A stretch of 54,664 bases of DNA from an uncultured Bacteroidales bacterium (GTDB taxonomy: Bacteria > Bacteroidota > Bacteroidia > Bacteroidales > P3): positions 1-54,664 of the forward strand of contig CALUNB010000013.1 in the NCBI GenBank assembly GCA_944321885.1, written 5' to 3'. The notes under the pieces are model-generated. The model was not told the origin of the DNA, made no database searches, and saw nothing but the letters and a program-made list of their open reading frames with translations. Of this stretch, positions 1 through 8,822 are shown one piece after another. The first letter of the stretch is position 1. Each line of letters begins with the position of its first letter. Position numbers and translations under genes: made by a program.

Positions 1-663
1 CGGGATCAGTTCAGGGAAATATATCCCTTGTACGAGGATTGGAACAGCAAAATCAATCTGGTTTCGCGCAAGGATATCGGTAATTTGTATGTCCATCATG
101 TCTTACACAGCCTGGCGATTGCCAAGGTAGTGAAGTTCGAGCCGGGAGCCAAGGTGCTGGATGTGGGGACGGGAGGTGGCTTCCCGGGGATTCCTTTGGC
201 GGTGATGTTTCCCAAGACCCAGTTCCATTTGGTGGATTCGATTGGAAAGAAGATCAAGGTGGTGCAGGCGGTCGCCGGGTCTTTGGGCTTGAAGAACGTC
301 ATCGCGGAGCAATGCCGGGCCGAAACATTGAGAAACCGCTATGATTTCATCGTGAGCCGTGCCGTGACCCGTCTTCCGGAGTTTTACGGATGGGTCGGGC
401 GCTTGGTTTCCAAAAAACAACAGCATGCCTTGCCCAACGGGATCCTTTATTTGAAAGGAGGGGATATCCAGGCTGAAATCCAGCCTTTCGGCCGCCGGAT
501 TTGTGTCTATGGGATTCCGGAGCTTCTCGGTTTGCCCGAGGCTCCCAAACACCAAGAGGGGGGAGAATCCGGGCTGCTGCCGGATATGTCGTCCGCCCGG
601 GGACGGGAGCTGGCTTTGGTGGAATATTTCGAAACCAAGAAAGTGATTTTCCTGGCTTGTTGA
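1..663 (+). CDS. rsmG: 16S rRNA (guanine527-N7)-methyltransferase RsmG, 5' end missing
   Basis: The protein uses S-adenosylmethionine to methylate N7 of G527 in 16S rRNA. The reading frame is open from base 1 and the alignable RsmG sequence already starts before the first internal start codon (DQFREIYPLYEDWNSKINL), so the true start lies left of the window. The Rossmann SAM-binding loop VLDVGTGGGFPGIPLA is at about nucleotides 160-205, followed by the acidic FHLVDSIGKK segment that holds the ribose of SAM. The RsmG signature NLVSRKDI and the HHVLHSLAI helix precede it. The C-terminus is complete, ending at the TGA at 661-663. The family is about 205-220 residues long, so only a short N-terminal piece is missing. 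The gene is followed by about 80 bases without coding sequence and then a PAP2 gene on the same strand. Identification is secure from the motif order. Confidence 0.95.
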   Translation, partial: RDQFREIYPLYEDWNSKINLVSRKDIGNLYVHHVLHSLAIAKVVKFEPGAKVLDVGTGGGFPGIPLAVMFPKTQFHLVDSIGKKIKVVQAVAGSLGLKNVIAEQCRAETLRNRYDFIVSRAVTRLPEFYGWVGRLVSKKQQHALPNGILYLKGGDIQAEIQPFGRRICVYGIPELLGLPEAPKHQEGGESGLLPDMSSARGRELALVEYFETKKVIFLAC

Positions 664-746
664 AGTGGAGGGATACGGGCTTTCTTCGGGTTGTTCCTAT
701 GGGGGCTTGTTAAGATTATTAAGATTTAGAACATCTTCTAAAAAAA

Positions 747-1358
747 TTGGTTTTGTTGTCGAAAATTGTCGAATGGGATTGGAATGTGTCCTTGGCCGTC
801 AACCATTGGCGTTCCGAAGGCGCGGATGTTTTCATGAAAACCGTGAGCGGGACTTGGGTGTGGGTCCCCTTGTATCTTCTCCTGATAGGCTTGATTATTT
901 ACCGTTACCGTAAGGCTGCCTGGATTCCCATCTTGGGTGTGGTGGTTTTGGTGGGTTTGGCCGATTGGACGAGCGTGCATTTTTTCAAGAACGTGATAGA
1001 ACGTTTCCGCCCGGGGCACACGCCGGAACTGGAGGGCCTTGTCTTTTTGCCTTCAGGCAAAGGCGGGCTTTACGGCTTCATTTCCTCCCATGCGGCAAAC
1101 TGCTTTGCCATTGCGGCTTACGTGACCTTTTTGTTGCAGTCCCGCTTCAAGCTGTTCCGCTATGGCATCTTGTACCTATGGGCGGCGATGATAGGCTACA
1201 GCCGCATTTATTTAGGCAAGCATTTCTTTTTGGATGTGGTCTGCGGGGCTCTGTGGGGTGTATTGCTGGCCTGGCTGTTGTGGCGGCTTATCCGTTTATT
1301 GCTTTCCAGATACTATCCTTCAACGCTTCCACCCCCAGCCCGCTTACCGAAGAAATAA
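747..1358 (+). CDS. PAP2-family membrane phosphatase
   Basis: This is a small integral membrane phosphatase of the type-2 phosphatidic acid phosphatase superfamily. Such enzymes in Bacteroidetes act on lipid phosphates, for example undecaprenyl pyrophosphate or lipid A phosphate. The motifs appear in order: [10 protein letters not shown] (variant of KxxxxxxRP), [18 protein letters not shown] (PSGH equivalent, here SSHA) and [16 protein letters not shown] (SRxxxxxHxxxD). Several hydrophobic segments separate them. No ATG fits the frame near the beginning; the start must be one of the TTG/GTG codons between 747 and 758, so the first residues are uncertain. The last 23 codons overlap the 3' end of the convergent obgE gene by 71 bases, and the tail [16 protein letters not shown] does not look like a conserved PAP2 end. 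Substrate cannot be told from the sequence. Confidence 0.88.
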   Translation: MVLLSKIVEWDWNVSLAVNHWRSEGADVFMKTVSGTWVWVPLYLLLIGLIIYRYRKAAWIPILGVVVLVGLADWTSVHFFKNVIERFRPGHTPELEGLVFLPSGKGGLYGFISSHAANCFAIAAYVTFLLQSRFKLFRYGILYLWAAMIGYSRIYLGKHFFLDVVCGALWGVLLAWLLWRLIRLLLSRYYPSTLPPPARLPKK

Positions 1359-2298
1359 AGTGGCAAGGCAGGTCCTGGGGCAGGCTTTGCCGGGTTTCCC
1401 GTTCAGTCCGGGCCAAATCTTCTTCGCTCAACAGGTCGCATTTGGTGACGGCCAGGAGGCGTTGTTTGTCGAGGAGTTCGGGATTGTATTTTTCCAGCTC
1501 CCGCAAGAGGGTCCCGTATTGCGCGGCGATACTTTGTCCGTTCTCTTCCGCGCTGACCATGAACAGCAGGACCGGATTGCGCTCGATATGGCGTAGGAAG
1601 CGCAAGCCGAGGCCCTTGCCTTCGGCGGCACCTTCGATGATGCCGGGAATGTCGGCCATGACAAAGGACTTCTGGTCCCGGTAGCCGACCATGCCAAGGT
1701 TGGGAACCAAGGTGGTGAAAGGGTAGTCGGCGATTTCCGGCTTGGCGGCCGAGACCACCGAAAGCAGGGTGGATTTTCCCGCATTGGGGAAACCGACCAG
1801 GCCGACATCCGCCAGGATTTTGAGTTCGAGTATCTTCCATCCTTCGATGCCTTCTTCGCCGGGTTGGGCGAACTTGGGCGCTTGCAAAGTGGCCGACTTG
1901 AAGAAATCGTTGCCTTTGCCGCCCCGTCCCCCTTTCATCAGGATGACTTCTTCCCCGTCCTGGGTCACTTCGGCTTCGATTTCCCCGCTTTCGGCATCGC
2001 GCACGATGGTGCCCAAGGGCACTTGGATATAGATGTCTTTCCCGTTTGCCCCGGTTTTGAGGTTTTCTCCTCCGTTGCCTCCGTCTTCGGCAAAAATGTG
2101 CCGGGTGTACTTGAGATGGAGCAGGGTCCAAAGTTGTGCGTTGCCTTTGAGGATGATATGTCCGCCCCGGCCTCCATTTCCCCCGTCGGGTCCGCCTTTG
2201 GGGTTCTTCTTGCTGCGGAAAAAGTGCATGGAACCAGCCCCTCCTTTCCCGGAGCGGCAGAAAATCTTTACATAGTCGACGAAATTGGACGAGGCCAT
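1288..2298 (-). CDS. obgE: Obg/CgtA GTPase
   Basis: Essential GTPase that binds the 50S ribosomal subunit and participates in ribosome assembly and stress signalling. The glycine-rich Obg fold occupies residues 1-160 ([43 protein letters not shown]). The G domain follows, with G1 [10 protein letters not shown]2 region YPFTTL, G3 [10 protein letters not shown]4 TKCD and G5 SSVSG. Length (336 residues) is normal for the Bacteroidetes form, which lacks the C-terminal OCT domain. The ATG at 2298 gives the expected N-terminus ([17 protein letters not shown]). The gene converges on the PAP2 gene with a 71-base overlap of coding sequence. Confidence 0.96.
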   Translation of the reverse strand: MASSNFVDYVKIFCRSGKGGAGSMHFFRSKKNPKGGPDGGNGGRGGHIILKGNAQLWTLLHLKYTRHIFAEDGGNGGENLKTGANGKDIYIQVPLGTIVRDAESGEIEAEVTQDGEEVILMKGGRGGKGNDFFKSATLQAPKFAQPGEEGIEGWKILELKILADVGLVGFPNAGKSTLLSVVSAAKPEIADYPFTTLVPNLGMVGYRDQKSFVMADIPGIIEGAAEGKGLGLRFLRHIERNPVLLFMVSAEENGQSIAAQYGTLLRELEKYNPELLDKQRLLAVTKCDLLSEEDLARTERETRQSLPQDLPCHFISSVSGLGVEALKDSIWKAING

Positions 2299-2439
2299 GG
2301 TCTTGTCTGTTTTGGGGTGGAAGAATTGCTTACCTCATGGGCAAGGTATATTCCCGGAATGCGACTGGCGTTTTGGGCAAGGAATTCCGGCTCGCTGCCA
2401 CGCTTACGTTTGCAAAGGCTCGCAAAAATAGCAAAAGAT

Positions 2440-2470
2440 TTTGGTAGTTTGAAAAATTGTATTATCTTTG
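2440..2470 (+). promoter_or_regulatory. Bacteroidetes-type promoter of tRNA-Phe
   Basis: A TTTG at 2440-2443 is followed after 19 bases by TATCTTTG at 2463-2470, an exact match to the Bacteroidetes housekeeping sigma consensus (TTTG, 19-21 bases, TAnnTTTG). Transcription would begin at about 2476, some 12 bases ahead of the tRNA. This is one of the clearest promoters in the window. Confidence 0.8.
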
Positions 2471-2487
2471 CACCCTCTTTCGGGAGC

Positions 2488-2560
<73 letters not shown>

Positions 2561-2570
2561 CTTGGGGCCA

Positions 2571-2602
2571 GGAGAGTTGCAGGGAGCAACTCTCCTTTTT
2601 TA
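2571..2602 (+). terminator. Rho-independent terminator after tRNA-Phe
   Basis: Perfect 10-bp inverted repeat GGAGAGTTGC / GCAACTCTCC with a 5-base loop, followed by a run of six T and more T-rich sequence. It lies 10 bases after the tRNA. Confidence 0.9.
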
Positions 2603-2685
2603 TTTTCTCCCGGCTTTGTTTTGTTTCGGGACCTCCGGTTTTCCGTTTCGGACTTCCCGGAAGTCCCAAAGAGCCGGTTCCGGAT

Positions 2686-3603
2686 TCAAAGCTTTTCGAT
2701 TTCCTCTGCCGGGAGCCCGGTTATCTGGCCGATGAGTTCCTTTTCGATTCCGTTGGCTTTCATCTTCTTGGCAAGGATTCGGGTCGCTTCGGCCAGTCCT
2801 TCGGCCAATCCTTCGGCTAGTCCTTCGGCCCGTCCCTCGATGCGGCCTTCGAACCGGCCTTCTTCCCTGCCCGTCGTGATGCTGTCCCTCAGGATGGCGA
2901 GGTTGTCCATATGGCGGTAGTAGGCTCTTTGCTCTTCCCGGCTCATCCGGTCTATTTTCAATTGTTCCCGGACTTTTTCCAGGCCCGGGGCGGAGGCATC
3001 TTGGGGCAGGTTCCCCGTTTTCAGGTAATAAATCCATTCCTCCAAGGGACTTTTGGCAATGCGGTTGAAAGCGTTGACTTTCAGGATGTAGTATTCGGGG
3101 AACAACTCGCTTACGCTGTCCACCTGGAAACGTTCTTTTTGGAAAGGGCTCAAATCCAGGATATCCCCGTCGTGCGTTCCTCTGAATTCGGTTTTCCCGT
3201 GGTAGATATAGTCTTGGCCATGGCCCAAGGAGAAATAGACGATGTTCACGCTGTACACCTTGCGGACCTTTTCATAATTGTCTCCCCGGTTGATGTATTC
3301 GCCCAGCAGCCGGGAAGTGCCGAAAAGTATCCTTTGGAAGTAGGCCTGTTCGGAAGCGTTCTGCACTTCAATCAGGACCAGATTCCCGTTTTCCATTTCG
3401 GCGAGCAAGTCCACCCGGTTCGCCTTGTCGTATTCCGTTTCCTGGTTGCTTTCGCTTTCCAGCAGGCGGTGTATTTTTACCTTCTGGTCGAACAGCGAGC
3501 TGAGGAAACCTTCCAGCACGCCGTAATTGGCTTTGTTCCGCAACAGGCGTTTCATGGCCCAGTCGAAGCGGATATAAGGTTTGGGGTCTTTTGCGTCTTT
3601 CAT
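2686..3603 (-). CDS. PD-(D/E)XK nuclease family protein (Rpn-like / PDDEXK_2)
   Basis: The N-terminal part is the PDDEXK_2 domain often annotated 'Rpn family recombination-promoting nuclease/putative transposase': YIRFDWAMKRLLRNK at residues 10-24, then the catalytic acidic pair in RVDLLAEMENG (Asp65) and LVLIEVQNAS (Glu79, Gln81). The family's typical spacing is preserved and no key residue is missing, so it may be an active DNA nuclease. The C-terminal third is helical, with a short-period repeat (GREEGRFEGRIEGRAEG then LAEG three times) encoded at 2790-2866. Variable repeats of this kind are common at the end of these proteins. The start ATG at 3603 gives the standard N-terminus. It stands alone between tRNA-Phe and a mobile repeat. 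Relatives are numerous in Bacteroidales genomes and their biological role is not settled. Confidence 0.88.
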   Translation of the reverse strand: MKDAKDPKPYIRFDWAMKRLLRNKANYGVLEGFLSSLFDQKVKIHRLLESESNQETEYDKANRVDLLAEMENGNLVLIEVQNASEQAYFQRILFGTSRLLGEYINRGDNYEKVRKVYSVNIVYFSLGHGQDYIYHGKTEFRGTHDGDILDLSPFQKERFQVDSVSELFPEYYILKVNAFNRIAKSPLEEWIYYLKTGNLPQDASAPGLEKVREQLKIDRMSREEQRAYYRHMDNLAILRDSITTGREEGRFEGRIEGRAEGLAEGLAEGLAEATRILAKKMKANGIEKELIGQITGLPAEEIEKL

Positions 3604-3724
3604 AAGGCTTGTTTTTGGGGGTGTGAGGTTGGAACTTTTCGTTTTTTAGGCGGGCGATGCCCATCCGTCCGTTTCGCTGTCCGGGCAAAAGTAGGGAGAT
3701 TTTCCGTATCGTCCACTTTTTTAA

Positions 3725-3928
3725 GAAGCTGTTTAAATTTATTTGTTTAGGCCATCGGGAGGGGATTTGGAGGGATGGCGCGGCGTTTTTCAAAGGAGGA
3801 TAGCCGAGCTATCTGACGTGAAAAAGGCAAGCCAGACCCGAAATAGCCCCCGATGGGCAAACAAAATCCTGAAATCGGTCCCTGAAAATTCAGCTTTTTC
3901 AGGATTGTAAGAAATTTTAAACAGCTTC
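3725..3928 (+). mobile_element. Element A, copy 1 (204-bp MITE-like repeat)
   Basis: The 204-bp unit starts GAAGCTGTTTAAATTTATT and ends AAATTTTAAACAGCTTC, so its termini are inverted repeats. It is flanked by TAA on both sides (3722-3724 and 3929-3931), a 3-bp target duplication. Inside, CCATCGGG and CCCGATGG form another inverted pair, and GATAGC-cga-GCTATC a central hairpin. It is closely similar over its whole length to the copies at 6274-6477 (inverted) and 51900-52103. No open frame of protein character is present, so it is non-autonomous. Confidence 0.85.
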
Positions 3929-3931
3929 TAA

Positions 3932-4319
3932 CATTTTTTAGGGGAAAGCCGGTATCAGGGACGTGGAAAATCCGGTATTGTTTATGGACAGGGGAATGTT
4001 GGTATTGCGGTTTGCCGGATGTGCTGCGGCCTTTGCCATGGATGAGCCTGCGGTTTTTTCGGGACTGTGTGGAGTCATGCCGGCAAGTTCGATCAGGGAG
4101 AGTTCAAGTAATAAATGCAACTTTTATGTAACTTTTAGGAAGGGAAAAACGCGAAGTGAGGAAATTTTATTACATTCGCAGTTTGGAAAACGTGGAAACG
4201 ACGGTCGGTTCCAGGAAGGGCATCGCGCAGGATGGCAGTTGCGGCAGCGGCATAGCTGGTATCGGGAAAAGAAACAAACAAAACAAACAGTATAAAAACA
4301 CAATTAAATCTTTTGAATT
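3932..4319 (+). other. Gene-free leader region of the first T9SS paralogue
   Basis: About 390 bases between element A copy 1 and the first T9SS gene. A plus-strand frame of 110 codons (3963-4295) has no family character and no ribosome binding site, and I do not call it. A weak -7-like TACATTCG lies at 4171-4178, which would give a leader of about 140 bases. The segment before the start codon is A-rich, as is usual for Bacteroidetes translation starts, which rarely use a Shine-Dalgarno. Confidence 0.4.
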
Positions 4320-6239
4320 ATGAAAAAGCTTTTGACAATGGTTGCCGCTGTGTCGGCTGCGTTGTTTTTCACGAAAGCGGACGCGCAGGTGCGGACGTAT
4401 TTCGAGGATTCGTTTGCGCCTAACGGCCCCAGTGCTTCTTATTGGAATGCGTCTGCCAGTACGGAAATCGATGCGGAAGTAGGTCCTCTTTACCTGGTTG
4501 GTTTCCAGGACGGATCAGTTATGGGTGGCTGGGTGTATGACCCGAACGGGGACATTATTGTTGATCAATACCAGCGGCCTACGGCTACCACGCCTTTGGA
4601 GGGGGAATATCTTTTTGTGACCCAGCCGTTCACCTTGGAGTCCGGCGCGGTGGAAAACATTTTTTCGTTCGATTACCTGTACATGGCATTGGATGCAGCC
4701 ACTGCCGATACGAAGAACTTCGGCCTGAAGGTTAGGGAAACGGGCGGCGAATGGGCCACGGTATCGACCGTGTACGAAGCCGGGGCATCCTTGGCGGTGG
4801 AAGACCAGGGCACGATGACCGCGACCCTGCCGGCGGAATATGCGGGCAAGGAAGTGGAACTGGCCTTGTTCTGCGAAAACTCGGACGATGTTTCGTTCGC
4901 ATTCCTGTTCAATAACGTGGTATTCGCCGCATGGAGCAGCGAGACGGCTTTGGCGGCGGAAATCAGGCCTACGTTAATCAGTACTGTTAACCACGCTTTG
5001 GACATGACGTTCCGTAATGCCGGGACTTCAACTGTGACTTCGGCGGAAATGACATGGCGCATCGGGGACGGTGCCGTGTCCACCGTGCCGGTGGAAATGG
5101 AACTGTCGATGGGCGAAGAGACGACGGCATCGGTGGAATTGAATGCGGCAGATTTGACAGTGGGGCAGGTATACACTTTGCAGGTATGGAACAGCCTTGT
5201 CAACGGGGAAGCCGTGGCCGAACCGGACACGATGGAATGGTCTTTCGTTTATGTGGATGAAGAGGAAATACCCAACCATATCCCCTTGGTGGAAGAGTTC
5301 ACTTCCTCCCAATGCGGGCCTTGTGCTACGCTGAATCGTACTTTGAACCCGGTATTGGAAGAGTATGTGGATGCGGAAATGTTGAATGTGGTGAAATACC
5401 AGTGGTATTTTCCGGGTGGGACTCCGACGAGTCCCGGTGACCGGTATTATCTTTCCGATTTAGTCCGCGATTCTTATTACGGGGTGAATGGTGTACCCAC
5501 ACCGTTCTTTGACGGGAGCATCAATATGCAGGATTGGTTGCGTTCATCGTGGAACGATGTCTCCAACACTTTGCCGTCCTATGTGGAAGAAGCTGCCGCT
5601 GAGAAATCCATGTTGAGGATGGCGTTTCCCGAAGCTACCCTGGATACGACAACCGGGATGCTGAACGTGACAGTGGAAATCATGCCTTATGTAGATATGG
5701 AAGGGTGTCGTTTGTTCGTGGTAGCCATCGAGGGCGTGACGACAGGCAATCGCGGTGGTAACGGGGAGCGCGAGTTCCATTACGTGGCGATGGATCTTGC
5801 CCGTCCTTCCGGTGAAGAAGTGGAACTCAAGGCAGGTCAGACGGTATCCGTCTCCTACGAGATGGACATGAGCCAGACCAATACCGAGGAGTATTCGGAC
5901 TTGGATGTGGTTTGCTTTGTGCAGAACTATGCTTCCCACGATGTATATCAAAGCGTTCGGTATGATTTTGCTACCAATACCGCTATTCTGTCCAATGAGA
6001 TGGCATCTCTGCCCGGCGTGGTTCTCTGTCCCAACCCGGCTCGCGATTACGCTATCTTGAGCGGTTTGGAAAATGCCACGGTTCAAATCTTCGACTTGAC
6101 GGGCCGCATGGTTTACAGCCTCGAAAACGTGGATGCCCAAGTGGAATTGCCGGTCAATACCTTCAATGCCGGAACCTACATGGTACGCATTTCGCAGAAC
6201 GGCCAAACCGCTATCAAGAAATTGACGGTGGTAAAATAA
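4320..6239 (+). CDS. T9SS-exported Omp28/thioredoxin-like protein, paralogue 1
   Basis: 639 residues with signal peptide MKKLLTMVAAVSAALFFTKADA. Residues about 25-210 form a beta-sandwich-like N-terminal domain (TYFEDSFAP ... SFAFLFNNVVFAAW). About 215-310 is an Ig/CARDB-like domain. About 315-540 is an Omp28-related thioredoxin-fold domain with VEEFTSSQCGPCATLNRTL; the redox pair is Cys332 and Cys335. The C-terminal 80 residues are a type A T9SS sorting domain (LCPNPARDYAILSGLE ... GTYMVRISQNG ... LTVVK). It should pass the inner membrane by Sec, cross the outer membrane by the type IX machinery and be cleaved and anchored at the surface. It is the first of three tandem paralogues and is flanked by inverted copies of element A. 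The residue before CGPC is Gln, not Trp. Substrate is unknown. Confidence 0.88.
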   Translation: MKKLLTMVAAVSAALFFTKADAQVRTYFEDSFAPNGPSASYWNASASTEIDAEVGPLYLVGFQDGSVMGGWVYDPNGDIIVDQYQRPTATTPLEGEYLFVTQPFTLESGAVENIFSFDYLYMALDAATADTKNFGLKVRETGGEWATVSTVYEAGASLAVEDQGTMTATLPAEYAGKEVELALFCENSDDVSFAFLFNNVVFAAWSSETALAAEIRPTLISTVNHALDMTFRNAGTSTVTSAEMTWRIGDGAVSTVPVEMELSMGEETTASVELNAADLTVGQVYTLQVWNSLVNGEAVAEPDTMEWSFVYVDEEEIPNHIPLVEEFTSSQCGPCATLNRTLNPVLEEYVDAEMLNVVKYQWYFPGGTPTSPGDRYYLSDLVRDSYYGVNGVPTPFFDGSINMQDWLRSSWNDVSNTLPSYVEEAAAEKSMLRMAFPEATLDTTTGMLNVTVEIMPYVDMEGCRLFVVAIEGVTTGNRGGNGEREFHYVAMDLARPSGEEVELKAGQTVSVSYEMDMSQTNTEEYSDLDVVCFVQNYASHDVYQSVRYDFATNTAILSNEMASLPGVVLCPNPARDYAILSGLENATVQIFDLTGRMVYSLENVDAQVELPVNTFNAGTYMVRISQNGQTAIKKLTVVK

Positions 6240-6273
6240 GTTGAGGCTGGCGATTTGCTTTGCCGGATTTTTA

Positions 6274-6477
6274 GAAGCTGTTTAAAATTTCTTACAATCC
6301 TGAAAAGAAAGGATTTTGAGGGGGCGGTTTCAGGATTTTGTTTGCCCATCGGGGGCTATTCCGGGTCTGGCTTGCGTTTTTCACGTCAGATAGCTCGGCT
6401 ATCCTCCTTTGAAAAACGCCGCGCCATCCCTCGAAATCCCCTCCCGATGGCCTAAACAAACAAATTTAAACAGCTTC
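6274..6477 (-). mobile_element. Element A, copy 2 (204 bp, inverted)
   Basis: Same 204-bp unit as at 3725-3928 but in opposite orientation, with TTA directly repeated on each side (6271-6273 and 6478-6480). It differs from copy 1 by scattered substitutions, mostly near one end. It starts 34 bases after the stop codon of the first T9SS paralogue and ends about 75 bases before the promoter of the second. Confidence 0.85.
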
Positions 6478-6554
6478 TTAGTGTCAACTTTTCCCTCCTG
6501 TAATCCTGTCGGGTTGCAGGAGGGATTTTTTTTATAAAACTCTCAGTGATATCC

Positions 6555-6583
6555 TTGGAAAACGGTTTTATTTCGTATCTTCG
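6555..6583 (+). promoter_or_regulatory. Probable promoter of T9SS paralogue 2
   Basis: TTG at 6555-6557, 18 bases, then TATCTTCG at 6576-6583 (consensus TAnnTTTG with one change). This lies about 70 bases before the ATG at 6654 and inside the upstream extension of the open frame. That supports the ATG at 6654 as the real start rather than any start further upstream. Confidence 0.55.
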
Positions 6584-6653
6584 CACCTTTTGCGCGTGGG
6601 TGAAGGCGGGTGCGCTGCTCATGCGGATTAGTAAATCAAAACCAAAGTTTGTC

Positions 6654-8579
6654 ATGAAATCAGTGAAAAAGAGCATGGCCTTGCTGCTTGCCATGGGGAG
6701 CATGGCCTTTTGCCTGCCTGGATTGGCCCAGGAGCATGTTTATTTCTCGGAGGATTTTCCTAACGGGGAGTTGGGTGGGAATTGGAATTTGGAGGCGAGC
6801 ACGACCATCGAAGCCGCCGGAGGCCCGGTTTACGGGGTCAACATGGGCGATTATATCGCCATGGGTTGGGTCTGGGACCTCAACGGGCAGATGATAACCA
6901 ACAACAACCGTCCGGTGGCGACCACGCAGTTGAACGGCCGATACCTGTTGACGACCGTCCCGTTCACGATGCAGACGGGGGACATCACCAACATCCTCAG
7001 TTTCGGCTATGAATACATGGCCACGGCGGCGGTCCCGGCTTCGGTCCGGAACTTCGGGGTATTGGTCCGTCAGGACGGAGGCGAATGGGATACGGTGTAC
7101 CGGATGTTCGGGGAAACGGACTCGTTGGCGACCGAGTTCAGCGGATTCCAGACGGTCGTGCTTCCGGAGGGATACAAGGGGGCGGAAATCGAGCTGGCGT
7201 TCTGCTTCGATGCCGTGCACCAAGGGAACAGCCCTTACGGGTTCTTCATTTCGGATGTGGACTTTGCCGCTTATGCGCCGGAGGCGGTAGCGGAATTGGA
7301 AGTGCTGTCATCCGGTTTCGCATGCGGGACCACCTTCCCGCTTTCGTTGGGAGTCTCGAACAGGGGCGGTTCGGCCATCCGGTCGATGGACTTTGCATAT
7401 TCGTTGAACGGAGGGGAGAGCAAGTCCGTGTCGGTGGACAGCTGCGGGATAGAGCCTTTGGCATCCGGACAGTTTGCCTTGTCTTTGGACTTGGGGGAAG
7501 CCGTGTTGGATGACAGCAATAGCGTGGTGCTTTGGAACACGGCCTTGAACGGGGAGGCTGTGACGGCGGGGGATACGGTAGAATACCGTTTCCTGTATGT
7601 GGACGAGGCGTATACTTCAGCCTATGTGCCTGTTTTGGAAGTGTTCACGGCCTCTTGGTGCGGTCCGTGCGCCACGATGAACCAGTACTTGAACCCGGCG
7701 GTGGAAGAACTCAAGGAAGCGGGGGTACTGAACGTGGTCAAGTTCCAACAGAGCGGGGACCGTTACGCGATACCGGCCGGGGAGAGCCGCTATTCCTATT
7801 ATGGTTATTCCATGACACGGGGAGGTATTCCGGCTCCGATATACAACGGGGAAAGCAATATGCTTTATTGGCCGGCCGGAACCTATCCGGAATTGATGAC
7901 GAGTCTGCAGGAATCGGCGGAAGCGGATCATCGGCAGATGGCACCGATGAGATTCGAGTTTTCCAAGTTCGTAGCCGACACCGCCACGAACATGCTGGAA
8001 ATCGGTTTCACGGTGACGACAGCGATGGATATGACGGCCAACGTGGTGACGGTGGTGACCGAAGGGACGACGACGGGCAACCGGGGGACGAACGGGGAGC
8101 GTGAATTCCATTGGGTGGCCCAGGCGGTTCCCTCGGCAGCGACGGGCGATGCGACGGATTTCGCGAAGGGTGAGCCGGTGGAGTTCACCTATTATGTGGA
8201 TTTGGACGAGACCAATACCGAAGAGATTGCCGACTTGCAGCTGGTCTGCTTTGCACAGAATCGTTCGTCAAAAGAAATGTACCAGAGCGCCAGCTTTGTT
8301 GATTTGACCTATGGCGTTGTCGATGTGGCTAATGAGGCTTCTGATCCGATGCCGGAAGTCCGTTTGTATCCGAATCCGGCCATGGAAACAGCTTTCCTGT
8401 CGGGATTGGAAAATGCCAAGGTCCAAGTCTTCGATATGACGGGCCGCATGGTATTCGAAATCCTGGATGCCGATGCCACGATTGAACTGCCATTGGATGG
8501 TTTCCACGCCGGCACGTATGTGGTCCGTATTTCTCAAAACGATTCCGTGGCGACCCGCAAGTTGAGCGTGCTTCGCTAA
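6654..8579 (+). CDS. T9SS-exported Omp28/thioredoxin-like protein, paralogue 2
   Basis: 641 residues. The frame is open further upstream, but the ATG at 6654 starts a proper signal peptide (MKSVKKSMALLLAMGSMAFC, then LPGLAQ), and a promoter lies upstream of it, so I choose this start. Domain order equals that of paralogue 1: N-terminal beta-sandwich (HVYFSEDFPNGELGGNWN onward), Ig-like middle, Omp28/thioredoxin domain with VFTASWCGPCATMNQYL (Cys336, Cys339), and a type A T9SS sorting domain (RLYPNPAMETAFLSGLE ... GTYVVRISQND ... LSVLR). This is the only one of the three with the full canonical WCGPC thioredoxin motif, so it is the best candidate for disulfide exchange. TEGTTTGNRGTNGEREFHWV is shared by all three. 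It probably forms its own transcription unit. Confidence 0.88.
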   Translation: MKSVKKSMALLLAMGSMAFCLPGLAQEHVYFSEDFPNGELGGNWNLEASTTIEAAGGPVYGVNMGDYIAMGWVWDLNGQMITNNNRPVATTQLNGRYLLTTVPFTMQTGDITNILSFGYEYMATAAVPASVRNFGVLVRQDGGEWDTVYRMFGETDSLATEFSGFQTVVLPEGYKGAEIELAFCFDAVHQGNSPYGFFISDVDFAAYAPEAVAELEVLSSGFACGTTFPLSLGVSNRGGSAIRSMDFAYSLNGGESKSVSVDSCGIEPLASGQFALSLDLGEAVLDDSNSVVLWNTALNGEAVTAGDTVEYRFLYVDEAYTSAYVPVLEVFTASWCGPCATMNQYLNPAVEELKEAGVLNVVKFQQSGDRYAIPAGESRYSYYGYSMTRGGIPAPIYNGESNMLYWPAGTYPELMTSLQESAEADHRQMAPMRFEFSKFVADTATNMLEIGFTVTTAMDMTANVVTVVTEGTTTGNRGTNGEREFHWVAQAVPSAATGDATDFAKGEPVEFTYYVDLDETNTEEIADLQLVCFAQNRSSKEMYQSASFVDLTYGVVDVANEASDPMPEVRLYPNPAMETAFLSGLENAKVQVFDMTGRMVFEILDADATIELPLDGFHAGTYVVRISQNDSVATRKLSVLR

Positions 8580-8736
8580 CAGGGAACTGCATCGTTCCTG
8601 CGAACGGTGGTGTTCCATAATGGATTTGGCTTTTCCGGAGATGTCATGGTAAGTTTTATTTTGGTATGGCCTCTGCGCGGAAATAGGGTGGGTTGGACAA
8701 GAGGGTGTATCAAAATAGGCCTTTGAAATCACCCAG
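8580..8736. repeat. Decayed intergenic repeat sequence
   Basis: Between the second and third T9SS genes. The blocks at about 8612-8630 (GGTGTTCCATAATGG) and 8643-8665 (AAGTTTTATTTTGG) resemble the start of the region after thyA at 50714-50763 (GGTGTGTGATAATGG, AAGTTTTATTTTGAC). Within this stretch TATTTTGGTAT (8661-8671) is roughly the inverse of GTATCAAAATA (8707-8717). I read it as a degraded dispersed element. No gene is visible. Confidence 0.4.
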
Positions 8737-8822
8737 AGGCGGTGTGCCAGAGTGAGTAAGATGCAAGGCGCTGAGAGCGGGGACCGAAGCAGATTGCTCC
8801 TTATGACACACCGCCTTTTTTT
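8737..8822 (+). repeat. Element R, copy 1 (hairpin repeat ending in a T-run)
   Basis: AGGCGGTGTGCC at 8737-8748 is the near-perfect inverse of GACACACCGCCT at 8805-8816, followed by seven T. The inner part contains GATGCAAGGCGC and CAGATTGCTCCTTATG. The same arms and inner blocks recur at 51809-51890 and, inverted, at the right edge of the window. The T-run suggests it also acts as a terminator for the gene ending at 8579. Confidence 0.65.

Noticed and set aside
2790..2866. Short tandem repeats considered as a CRISPR-like array
   Set aside because: Units are about 12-18 bases, in frame within a coding sequence, with no spacers.
3963..4295. 110-codon plus-strand frame upstream of the first T9SS gene
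   Set aside because: Composition is not protein-like, it has no ribosome binding site or family pattern, and it overlaps the probable promoter and leader.
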